Source of the DNA: Akkermansia muciniphila
GTDB lineage: Bacteria; Verrucomicrobiota; Verrucomicrobiia; Limisphaerales; SXTU01
NCBI GenBank assembly: GCA_945872195.1
Contig: CAMBZO010000078.1
Location: 1-9,131 of the forward strand
Direction of reading: 5' to 3'
DNA: 9,131 bases
Under the pieces are notes generated by a model, which did no database searches, had not been told where the DNA came from, and saw only the letters and a program-made list of their open reading frames with translations. Positions within the stretch are counted from its first letter, which is position 1; every line of letters begins with the position of its first letter. Made by a program: the position numbers and the translations under genes. Below are positions 1 through 6,852 of this stretch, piece by piece.

Positions 1-2588
1 TCGCCTTCCTCGGCATCGAAGGCTTGCGGCGTGGTGCCGGCCGCCTTTTGCAGGGCGTTGTGGATCTCCAGTTCGTAACTGGGCTTGCCTTGCTTGGCGA
101 TGAAGTCCACGCACTGGTTGATTTCCTCGTCGGTGATGAGCACGCCCTGCGCGCGGGTGAGCTTCGCGGAGCCGGGCGGCAGGTAGAGCATGTCGCCCTT
201 GCCGAGCAGCTTGTCCGCGCCCATCGCGTCGAGAATCGTCCGCGAGTCCACCTTGCTGGCGACTTGGAAGGCGATGCGCGCGGGGATGTTCGCCTTGATG
301 ACGCCGGTGATGACATCCACGGAAGGCCGCTGCGTCGCGACGATGCAGTGGATGCCCGCCGCCCGCGCCATCTGCGTGATGCGCGCGATGCACATCTCCA
401 CGTCGGCGGGCGCGACGAGCATGAGGTCCGCCAGTTCGTCAATGATGCAGACGATGTAACTGAGCTTCTCGGGGATGATGATGTCCTCATCGCGCGGCAC
501 GACAATCTGCTCGTCAATCTGCACGGCGAAACCATCCGCGCCGGCCTCGACCTTCTCCTTCGTCACGGACAAGGGCAGCTCTAGTTCCACCGGCGGCAAG
601 GGCTTGTCCTTGGGGCGGTCGTTGAAGGACTTGATGTTGCGCACGCCGACGCGCGCGAAGATTTGGTAGCGCTTCTCCATCTCGTTCACCACCCAGCGCA
701 GCGCAAGGATGACCTTCTTCGGGTCCGTGACGACGGGGACGACGAGGTGGGGCAGGGCGTTGTATTGCTGCAACTCGACGACCTTGGGGTCAATCATCAC
801 GAAGCGGAGCTGGTCGGGGGAGAACTTGTAGAGCAGCGACGCGACGATGGAGTTGATGCAGACGGATTTACCGGAGCCGGTGCTGCCGGCGATGAGGATA
901 TGCGGCATCTCCGCGAGGTCGGAGATGACGGGTGTGCCGTAGACGTCCTTGCCGAGCGCGAGCGGGATGCGGGCCTTGGAGTTCTTCCATTCGTCGGACT
1001 CGAGGAGGTCGCGCATGATGACCTTGGTCTTCACGCGGTTGGGGACTTCGATGCCGACGGAGGATTTGCCAGGGACGGGGGCAAGGATGTTGATGCGCTC
1101 GGCCTTGAGCGCGGCGGCGATGTTGTTGTTGAGCGCGGCGATTTTCTCCAGCTTCACGCCGGGCGCGGGATGCAGCTCGTAACGCGTGATGGTCGGGCCT
1201 TTGGTGATGTCGCCCAGCGCCACCTCGATGTCGAACTGCGCGAGGGTGTTCTTCATCAACTGCGCGTTGGCCATCAGCTCCTCCTTGGTCTCCGTGGGCT
1301 TCAGCGTCATGTCCGCATGCTGGAGGAAGTCGAGCGGCGGGAGCTGGTAGTTGCCGATGAGCGGCACGCTCGCCACGGTCATCGGCTTGTTTTTCTTGGG
1401 CTGCGGGCGCGGGCGCAGTCGCGGGCCCGATCCGCTGTTGTCGGTGATAGTGGGTGGGGGCTGGGCTGGGACAGGCTCGGCAACGGCGGCGGCCAGAGCA
1501 TCGGCAACGTGAACGAGCGGTTCACCTTCGGCGATTGGCTCGGGCGCCGGCTGTTTCTCAGTCTTGGCAGGTTTCTCCGGCTCGGATTTCTTCGTGAGTG
1601 CGCTCGTCTTGCCGAGAATGTCGGATGTCGTAGCGGCGGCGACTTCTTCGGCTTTGATGATGATGGCGTCCTCGCGCCGGGGTGTGGTTTTGCCAGCTTC
1701 GCCGGGGCTCCAGTCCTCAGCGGGATCCTCGGCTTTTTCCTTGCGCTTGGCTTTGGCGGCGAGGTCAGCGGGGCGTGCCTGCGGGATGCTCAGGTCGCGG
1801 ATGAGCGGTTCGGGCAGGGGTTGCCCATCCGCGCCGAGATCAGGGCCTGACTTGGCCGTGGCCGCCAACGGTTCGGCCTTGCCTAGCTTGGCCTTGTTGG
1901 CCTTCTCGACTTCACCTTGTAGACGCTTGGCTTCCTTCTCCAACTCCTTCGCGCGCAGCGCCAACACAAGTTCCTCGGCGGTCATGTCGTCGGTGCTCAC
2001 GGCGGAGTTGTCGCCGCGCACGAAGAGGCCGCGCGCCCAGTCGAGGAGCGTGAAGTTGGTGAGGTAGTGCAGGCCGATGGCGTAGAGTGTGAGGTATACG
2101 AGCGTTGCCCCGACCGTGCCGAGGAAGTGCTTGAACAGATATTGGTTCAGCCACATCCCGAACCAGCCGCCTGCGGAGCCGGAGTTGATGGCGCTGACGA
2201 TGCGCTCGAACGCGGCGCGCGGCAGGAGGTCGAACAAACCGACGAGGCAGAGCAACAGCACGACGCACCAGGGCCAGCGGCGGCGCAGGTGTTGGGCAGG
2301 CTCCCAGAACGGAACCGCGCCCAGCAGCACCAGCAAGGGCGGCAGCAGATACGCCGCCGCGCCGAAGGCGACGAAGGTCAGGAGAGCGAGCTTCGCGCCG
2401 ACCCGTCCGACGAGATTGTGGATGTCCTGGTTCGGTTCGGCGGTGTTGAAGGCGACGTCGTTCTTGTCGAACGAGAACTGCGCCAGCAGCAGAAAAACGG
2501 CGGCGACCAGCAGCACGAGTCCGAGGATTCCACCTTCACCGCGCTCGGGCGGCGGCTCCTTTTCGTTCGCATTGTCTTTACGGGCCAT
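1..2588 (-). CDS. ftsK: FtsK/SpoIIIE family DNA translocase (partial, C-terminus outside window)
   Basis: Septum-associated, membrane-anchored ATPase that pumps double-stranded DNA so that chromosome ends clear the division site. The visible 862 residues read without a stop. Hydrophobic segments at about 20-37, 63-90, 106-121 and 155-178 match the four-helix membrane anchor. Residues about 191-405 are a low-complexity linker rich in Ala, Glu, Lys and Pro. The motor begins near YQLPPLDFL (414-422). It contains Walker A GSTGSGKS (568-575, Lys574), Walker B with Asp717-Glu718 in IIDELADL, and the family signature ATQRPSVDVITG (Gln753-Arg754). The start is well fixed: in the minus-strand reading, an in-frame TAG lies three codons upstream of ATG 2588, and no other ATG falls between. 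No purine-rich ribosome site is visible. The window ends after ...AFDAEEG, so the DNA-reading gamma winged helix, if present, is not seen. The segment 657-710 between the conserved VGVRN region and Walker B is longer than in E. coli FtsK or B. subtilis SpoIIIE as I recall them. Identification is very secure. Confidence 0.97.
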   Translation of the reverse strand, partial: MARKDNANEKEPPPERGEGGILGLVLLVAAVFLLLAQFSFDKNDVAFNTAEPNQDIHNLVGRVGAKLALLTFVAFGAAAYLLPPLLVLLGAVPFWEPAQHLRRRWPWCVVLLLCLVGLFDLLPRAAFERIVSAINSGSAGGWFGMWLNQYLFKHFLGTVGATLVYLTLYAIGLHYLTNFTLLDWARGLFVRGDNSAVSTDDMTAEELVLALRAKELEKEAKRLQGEVEKANKAKLGKAEPLAATAKSGPDLGADGQPLPEPLIRDLSIPQARPADLAAKAKRKEKAEDPAEDWSPGEAGKTTPRREDAIIIKAEEVAAATTSDILGKTSALTKKSEPEKPAKTEKQPAPEPIAEGEPLVHVADALAAAVAEPVPAQPPPTITDNSGSGPRLRPRPQPKKNKPMTVASVPLIGNYQLPPLDFLQHADMTLKPTETKEELMANAQLMKNTLAQFDIEVALGDITKGPTITRYELHPAPGVKLEKIAALNNNIAAALKAERINILAPVPGKSSVGIEVPNRVKTKVIMRDLLESDEWKNSKARIPLALGKDVYGTPVISDLAEMPHILIAGSTGSGKSVCINSIVASLLYKFSPDQLRFVMIDPKVVELQQYNALPHLVVPVVTDPKKVILALRWVVNEMEKRYQIFARVGVRNIKSFNDRPKDKPLPPVELELPLSVTKEKVEAGADGFAVQIDEQIVVPRDEDIIIPEKLSYIVCIIDELADLMLVAPADVEMCIARITQMARAAGIHCIVATQRPSVDVITGVIKANIPARIAFQVASKVDSRTILDAMGADKLLGKGDMLYLPPGSAKLTRAQGVLITDEEINQCVDFIAKQGKPSYELEIHNALQKAAGTTPQAFDAEEG

Positions 2589-2775
2589 GGGTGGAGACTA
2601 GAGAAGAGAGCCGGGAAAGGAAAAAGGAAAAACGTGGCGGAGCCGATCGGCCCGTCCTCTTGCTCGTAATAGTGCTCCTCCCTAACTGCGGTATCAGACG
2701 GGAGGATTATGAGCAGGTGTAGAACACTGTCGGCACATTGGACAGGCGGCGCTCGCTCCGCCTAATCTCGACGCC
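2589..2775. promoter_or_regulatory. Divergent ftsK/panC intergenic region
   Basis: 187 bases separate the two outward-facing starts, so promoters for both genes should lie here. The ftsK-proximal part is purine-rich on the plus strand (about 2613-2634), which makes the ftsK leader pyrimidine-rich. On the minus strand a weak sigma-70-like pair can be drawn: CCGACA (2733-2728) and CATAAT (2711-2706) with a 16-base spacer. It is unproven, since promoter consensus in this group is poorly known to me. No equally good pair is seen for panC. No ORF worth calling lies here. Confidence 0.4.
2744..2763. other. GC-rich inverted repeat in panC leader
   Basis: AGGCGG at 2744-2749 and its exact complement CCGCCT at 2758-2763 enclose an 8-base loop (CGCTCGCT). 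The 3' arm ends 12 bases before the panC ATG. In RNA this would form a 6-bp all-strong hairpin close to the start codon, where a ribosome site is expected but not visible. It could be a translation-modulating leader hairpin, or simply one copy of a dispersed GC palindrome. The sequence alone does not decide. Confidence 0.35.
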
Positions 2776-3645
2776 ATGCGCATCGTCACCTCCACCGCCG
2801 CCATGCAACGCCTCGGCCTCCGCTGGCGGCGCGCTGGCACGCGTGTCGGCTTCGTGCCGACGATGGGCTATCTGCACGCTGGCCATCTCAGCCTCGTGCA
2901 CCGCGCGCGCCGGCTCGTCGCCAAGCGCGGCATCGTCGTCGCGAGCATCTACGTGAACCCGACCCAGTTTGCGCCCACCGAGGACTTGTCCGCCTACCCG
3001 CGCGACTTGGACCGGGACACGCAGCTTTGTCGCAAGGCTGGGGTGGACGTGCTTTTCCTCCCCTCCGATGCCGAGATGTATGCGGGCCGCGACACCGGCG
3101 GCTACAGCACCTACGTCGTCGAGGAACAGCTCTCGCAAGGCATGGAAGGCGGCGCGCGCCCGACACACTTTCGCGGCGTCACGACGATCGTCGCCAAGCT
3201 CTTCAACCTCGTGCTGCCGGACGTGGCCGTGTTCGGCGCGAAGGACTGGCAGCAGGCGGCCGTCGTCCGCCGCATGACGTGTGATTTGAGCTTTCCGATC
3301 AAGGTCGTCGTCGCGCCCACGCGCCGCGAGCAGGACGGCCTGGCGATGAGTTCGCGGAACAAATACCTCTCCGCCGAGGAGCGAGCGCAGGCGACCATCC
3401 TTTGGCGTGCGCTGAAGCTGGCGAAGGAAGTTGTCATCAGCTCGCGGACTCCGAATTCCGCGGACGTTCTGAAGAAGGAACTCGCCGCGCTCATTGCCAC
3501 GCAACCCGCGGCGCGACTCGATTATCTGGAGTTCTTCGACGGCGAGACACTGCAACCCGTCACCGCGGTCACACGCGGCGTGCACATGGCGCTGGCAGTG
3601 TTCATCGGGCGGACCCGGCTGATTGACAACGCGGTGCTGAAGTGA
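2776..3645 (+). CDS. panC: Pantoate-beta-alanine ligase (pantothenate synthetase)
   Basis: Joins pantoate and beta-alanine, using ATP via a pantoyl-adenylate, to give pantothenate, the precursor of coenzyme A; cytoplasmic. The protein has 289 residues, close to the usual 280-290, so it is complete. Signatures in order: VPTMGYLHAGH with the nucleotide-binding HxGH (His34, His37); YVNPTQF (59-65, Gln64 expected to contact pantoate); HFRGV (131-135); FGAKDWQQ (153-160, Lys156 and Asp157); and PTRREQDGLAMSSRN with the KMSKS-like SSR (192-194). All residues I expect in the active site are present. FGAKD has Ala where many homologues have Glu or Gln, which is a mild variation. The ATG at 2776 places MRIVTS at the usual family N-terminus; no clear Shine-Dalgarno precedes it. 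It is a single gene here: neither panB nor panD is adjacent. It diverges from ftsK and converges on the next gene. Confidence 0.97.
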   Translation: MRIVTSTAAMQRLGLRWRRAGTRVGFVPTMGYLHAGHLSLVHRARRLVAKRGIVVASIYVNPTQFAPTEDLSAYPRDLDRDTQLCRKAGVDVLFLPSDAEMYAGRDTGGYSTYVVEEQLSQGMEGGARPTHFRGVTTIVAKLFNLVLPDVAVFGAKDWQQAAVVRRMTCDLSFPIKVVVAPTRREQDGLAMSSRNKYLSAEERAQATILWRALKLAKEVVISSRTPNSADVLKKELAALIATQPAARLDYLEFFDGETLQPVTAVTRGVHMALAVFIGRTRLIDNAVLK

Positions 3646-3665
3646 GCCGGTGCCGCCGGCACGGC
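3646..3665. terminator. Hairpin in the panC convergent gap (possible bidirectional terminator)
   Basis: Immediately after the panC stop codon, GTGCC (3650-3654) pairs with GGCAC (3658-3662) around GCC. Flanking GCC (3646-3648) pairs with GGC (3663-3665) if G3649 bulges out, giving about 8 strong pairs. It fills the whole 20-base gap to the stop codon of the opposing gene, so it could stop transcription from both sides. There is no T-run on either side, so it is not a classic intrinsic terminator. Confidence 0.4.
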
Positions 3666-4382
3666 CTACTGCATCCGCTTCTCGACCTTCTCCAGCTTCT
3701 TGACGCGGCCCTCGATTTCCTTGTCGAGCGCCCGCATCAGCTTCTCAGACTTCTCCGGGTTGTCGGCGAGCTGCGTCAGCTTGCGCTCGTGCTTGCTCAT
3801 CACGTAGTCACGCACCTGCCCGGGTGTCAGTGTGCGCGGGTCGGGCTTGCCGTGCTGGAAGACCTGGCCCGGTGGCGGCGTGGTGGGCTGGAAGTCATCG
3901 GGCAGTTCCGCCAGCAGCCACTCCCCCTGATCTTCGCGGCGGAATTGCATCTTGAGCGGAAGGCAAAGCTCGTGGTCGCCAATCTTCAAAGTGACGCGGT
4001 CGTGCTCGATGGCAGTGACTGTGTAGCTGCCGAGCTTGTCGCCCGTCTCCGCCGCCTTGCGATACGTGGTGCTGGTGCCGTCGAAGAATGCCACCGCGCC
4101 ACGCTCTGAACTCATCGTGCCAAGCAGCGCGAAGGCTTCAATCTTCGGGGGACGCGGCGGCTTCGGCGCGACCTCGACGGGTTGGGTCGAGCCTCTGCTC
4201 GTGTTGAAAACGTTCCGCTCCGTGATGACGGCGAAGGGCTTGAAGCCATCGTCAACCATCGCGGGCTTGCTCGGCGGCGGCTTGCCTGTCGCGCCTTTGT
4301 TCGCCGCCGCTGCCGGGAGCGCTGCCGACAGAAGCAGCATTGTCCAAACACGGACGAGTGAGATGGCGCAGCGGAATTTCAC
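3666..4382 (-). CDS. Exported protein with GspC/PilP-like HR-type domain and helical tail
   Basis: 238 residues, function not established. A basic N-terminus (Lys2, Arg4, Arg11) and the hydrophobic stretch MLLLSAALPAAAA (15-27) look like a Sec signal peptide with cleavage near AAA-N28. A Pro-rich linker follows. Then come FAVITERNVFN (50-60) and a beta-rich block at about 80-143 (FALLGTMSSERGAVAFFDG ... VTLKIGDHELCLPL). The ERNxFN motif, then a 'lhGt...g.A.f..g' strand pattern and closing strands, is how I recognise the HR domain of type II secretion GspC and its PilP-like relatives. Unlike GspC there is no long N-terminal membrane anchor, apart from the signal, and no PDZ domain. Residues about 190-237 are Lys/Glu-rich with heptad character and probably form a coiled coil. 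The start used is GTG at 4382; ATG at residue 15 is an alternative but would drop the basic n-region. No secretion gene is adjacent. It converges on panC and diverges from the cytochrome gene. The domain call is inference from motif resemblance. Confidence 0.8.
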   Translation of the reverse strand: MKFRCAISLVRVWTMLLLSAALPAAAANKGATGKPPPSKPAMVDDGFKPFAVITERNVFNTSRGSTQPVEVAPKPPRPPKIEAFALLGTMSSERGAVAFFDGTSTTYRKAAETGDKLGSYTVTAIEHDRVTLKIGDHELCLPLKMQFRREDQGEWLLAELPDDFQPTTPPPGQVFQHGKPDPRTLTPGQVRDYVMSKHERKLTQLADNPEKSEKLMRALDKEIEGRVKKLEKVEKRMQ

Positions 4383-4518
4383 AGTTGGCGAATCAGCTTC
4401 AGCTTGTAACGGCTGCTGGACGGCTGCGGGAAACGAGAGGTTTCAACCAACTTCGGTCTTGCGCCACCCCGCACCCCGCCAATTGCATGGCAGCTCCACA
4501 AATGCTTACCCTTGCGCA
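4383..4518. promoter_or_regulatory. Divergent intergenic region upstream of the cytochrome/PSD operon
   Basis: 136 bases lie between the GTG of the minus-strand exported protein and the ATG of the cytochrome gene. Promoters for both are expected here. I see no convincing -35/-10 pair, no Shine-Dalgarno before 4519, and no strong inverted repeat. A short direct similarity (AACGGCTGC and GACGGCTGC, about 4409-4428) is too weak to call an operator. Confidence 0.3.
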
Positions 4519-6852
4519 ATGAACCGTTGGCTGAACTGGGTGCTCACTGGGCTGCTGTCCTGCGCCGCGAGTGCGTCGGCGGCGGAGCAACCGGTAGCGG
4601 GCGCGGTGCGCGCGGTGGTCGGGAAGTTCTGCGTGGAGTGCCACGGTGCGGACGCTGCGAAGGGCGGGCTGAACTTGGAGAAGATTTTGCCCGAGGACGT
4701 CAGCCGGCATTCGGACGCATGGGAGAAGGTCGTTCGTAAGCTGAACGCGCGCCACATGCCGCCCATCGGCAAGCCGCGTCCCGACGAAAGGACTTACTCT
4801 GCCATCGTCTCGTCGCTCGAAACAACGCTCGACCGCGCGGCGGCGGCGAAGCCGAAACCTGGTCGCACGGACACCGTTCGGCGGCTCAACCGCACCGAGT
4901 ATCAGAACACCATCCGCGACCTGCTCGCGCTGGACATTGACGCGGCGGCGCTGCTGCCGGCGGACGAGGCGAGCCACGGCTTCGACAACGTCACTGTGGG
5001 CACGCTCTCGCCGACGCTGCTGGACCGCTACATCACGGCGGCACAGAAAATTGCGCGGCTCGCGGTGGGCGGCGCGCAGCGCGCTCCCGGTGGCGACACG
5101 ATCCGCATCAAGCCCGACATCACGCAGGAGGAGCGAGTCGAAGGCCTGCCGCTCGGCACGCGCGGCGGCGCGCTGATTCGCCACACGTTTCCGCAGGACG
5201 GCGAATACGAGTTCCAACTCCGCCTCACGCGCGACCGCAACGAGGAAGTCGAAGGGTTGAAGGAGCCGCACGAGTTCCTGCTGTTGATCGACCGCGAGCA
5301 GATGAGGAACGCCATCGTCCGGCCGCCCGGTGCCAAAGGCCACGACCTCGTGGACGCGCATCTCAAGTTCCGCCTGCCGGTCAAGGCCGGCCCGCACGAC
5401 TTGGGCGTGACCTTTCTGAAAAACCCCGCGTCGCTGCGCGAGACCGCGCGCCAGCCCTACACCGCACAGTTTAACATGCACCGGCATCCGCGCAGTTCGC
5501 CGGCGGTTTATCAGGTGTCCATCACCGGCCCGTTCGGCGCGCACGGCCCCGGCGACACGCCGAGCCGCAGCCGCATCTTCATCGCGCAGCCCAAGTCGCC
5601 GGGCGAGGAGGAGACCTGCGCGAAGCAAATTCTCTCCACGCTGATGCGCCGCGCGTATCGGCGGCCGGTCAGCGACGCGGACCTCGCGCGACCGATGGAG
5701 TTCTTCCGCGACGGACGCAAGGAAGCGAACTTCGACGCGGGAATCGAAGCCGCCTTGAGCGCCGTGTTGGTGAGCCGGGAATTTCTTTTCCGCGTTGAGC
5801 AGGAGCCGAAGGGCCTTGCGGGCAAGTCGCCGTATCGCATCACCGATTTGGAACTAGCCTCACGCCTGTCGTTCTTCCTGTGGAGCAGCGTTCCTGACGA
5901 TGAACTGCTCGACGTCGCCGCACGCGGTCAACTCAACCAGCCCGACGTGCTCGCGAAGCAAACGCGCCGCATGCTCGCCGACCCGCGCTCGCTCTCGCTC
6001 GTCAGCAACTTCGCCAGCCAGTGGCTGCACCTGCGCAACCTCGACTCCATCACACCCGACGGCCGGCTCTTCCCGGACTTCGACGACAACCTGCGCCAAG
6101 CGATGCGGCGCGAGACGGAGCTGCTGTTCGAGGAGGTCTTGCGCGACGACCGCAGCGTGCTGGACCTGCTGCGCACGGACCACACGTTCCTCAACGAGCG
6201 GCTCGCAAAGCACTACGGCATCCCGAACATCTACGGCCCGCGCTTCCGCCGCGTCGCGCTCGGCCCGGAGACGCCGCGCGGCGGGCTGCTGCGACACGCG
6301 AGCGTGCTCACGGTCACGTCCTACGCCACGCGCACGTCGCCGGTGATTCGTGGGAATTGGATTCTCGGCACCCTGTTGGGCACGGCACCGCCACCACCAC
6401 CGCCGAACGTCCCCGCGCTGGAGAACAACGCCGTGTCCGCCAGCCTGCCCGTTCGCGAGCGCCTCGCCCAGCATCGCGCGAACGCGGCGTGCGCGAGTTG
6501 CCACGACTTGATGGACCCCGTCGGCTTCGCGCTGGAAAACTTCGACGCGCTCGGCCGTTGGCGAACGCTGGAGGAAGGCAAACCGGTGGACGCCTCGGGC
6601 GGCTTTCCCGATGGCGCAAAGTTCACCGGCGTCGCCGGGCTCGAACAGGCGCTCTTGAACCGCCCGGAACTTTTCGCCAGCACGCTCACGGAGAAGCTGC
6701 TCACCTTCGCGCTTGGTCGGGGCGTCGAGTCGTTCGATGCGCCGGCGGTGCGGCAGGTGGTGCGTGATGCAAAGGCTGACAACCACCGCTTCTCTGCTAT
6801 CGTCCTTGGCATCGTCAAAAGCACACCCTTCACCATGAGGCAATCCCCATGA
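4519..6852 (+). CDS. Secreted Planctomycete-type cytochrome c / PSD multidomain protein (DUF1587-1595-1592-1588-1585)
   Basis: 777 residues. A Sec-type signal peptide (1-22, ending ASASAA) is followed by a Planctomycete-type cytochrome c domain with haem motif CVECH (Cys38, Cys41, His42) and a likely axial Met80 in RHMPP. Next come a DUF1587-like segment from about 121 (VRRLNRTEYQNTIRDLL), a beta-rich 150-residue block (about 205-365), DUF1595 (about 370-433, RRAYRRPV), and DUF1592 (about 439-566, starting YRITDLELASRLSFFLW). DUF1588 (about 586-685) has the six-Pro run at 624-629 and a second haem motif CASCH (Cys658, Cys661, His662). DUF1585 (about 698-772) closes the protein. This is the full order known for the family, so the gene looks intact. 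Role: probably a periplasmic or surface redox protein; its substrate is unknown to me. The frame stays open upstream to 4036, but that part lies over the opposing gene; ATG 4519 begins a proper signal peptide and is the better start. It leads the operon and overlaps the next gene by ATGA. Confidence 0.93.
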   Translation: MNRWLNWVLTGLLSCAASASAAEQPVAGAVRAVVGKFCVECHGADAAKGGLNLEKILPEDVSRHSDAWEKVVRKLNARHMPPIGKPRPDERTYSAIVSSLETTLDRAAAAKPKPGRTDTVRRLNRTEYQNTIRDLLALDIDAAALLPADEASHGFDNVTVGTLSPTLLDRYITAAQKIARLAVGGAQRAPGGDTIRIKPDITQEERVEGLPLGTRGGALIRHTFPQDGEYEFQLRLTRDRNEEVEGLKEPHEFLLLIDREQMRNAIVRPPGAKGHDLVDAHLKFRLPVKAGPHDLGVTFLKNPASLRETARQPYTAQFNMHRHPRSSPAVYQVSITGPFGAHGPGDTPSRSRIFIAQPKSPGEEETCAKQILSTLMRRAYRRPVSDADLARPMEFFRDGRKEANFDAGIEAALSAVLVSREFLFRVEQEPKGLAGKSPYRITDLELASRLSFFLWSSVPDDELLDVAARGQLNQPDVLAKQTRRMLADPRSLSLVSNFASQWLHLRNLDSITPDGRLFPDFDDNLRQAMRRETELLFEEVLRDDRSVLDLLRTDHTFLNERLAKHYGIPNIYGPRFRRVALGPETPRGGLLRHASVLTVTSYATRTSPVIRGNWILGTLLGTAPPPPPPNVPALENNAVSASLPVRERLAQHRANAACASCHDLMDPVGFALENFDALGRWRTLEEGKPVDASGGFPDGAKFTGVAGLEQALLNRPELFASTLTEKLLTFALGRGVESFDAPAVRQVVRDAKADNHRFSAIVLGIVKSTPFTMRQSP
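6837..6840 (+). promoter_or_regulatory. Ribosome binding site for the DUF1552 gene
   Basis: GAGG ends 8 bases before the ATG at 6849, inside the end of the preceding cytochrome gene. This is the clearest Shine-Dalgarno-like site in the window. Together with the ATGA stop/start overlap it suggests translational coupling, with some independent initiation. Confidence 0.55.

Noticed and set aside
663..1850. A 395-codon open frame on the plus strand
   Set aside because: It lies wholly antisense to ftsK, and its product is Arg/Asp/Gly/Val-rich with no domain; it is a high-GC shadow frame.
2067..2669. Plus-strand frames over the ftsK N-terminus reaching into the intergenic region
   Set aside because: They are antisense to the ftsK membrane region, with low-complexity Gln/Arg/Glu products and no ribosome site.
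2707..3585. Minus-strand 292-codon frame opposite panC
   Set aside because: panC is unambiguous on the other strand; the antisense product has no recognisable domain.
4036..4518. Upstream extension of the cytochrome/PSD frame by 161 codons
   Set aside because: It overlaps the opposing exported-protein gene, has no family similarity, and would bury the signal peptide that starts at 4519.
6385..6405. Proline-codon run (CCG/CCA) as a microsatellite
   Set aside because: It encodes the six-proline stretch typical of DUF1588 proteins and uses mixed codons, so it is protein-driven and not a simple repeat.
5860..6843. Long minus-strand open frames opposite the cytochrome and DUF1552 genes (also 4399-5628 and 7071-8105)
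   Set aside because: Their products are Arg/Val/Ala/Glu-rich without motifs and mirror well-supported genes; they are shadows of GC-rich codon use.
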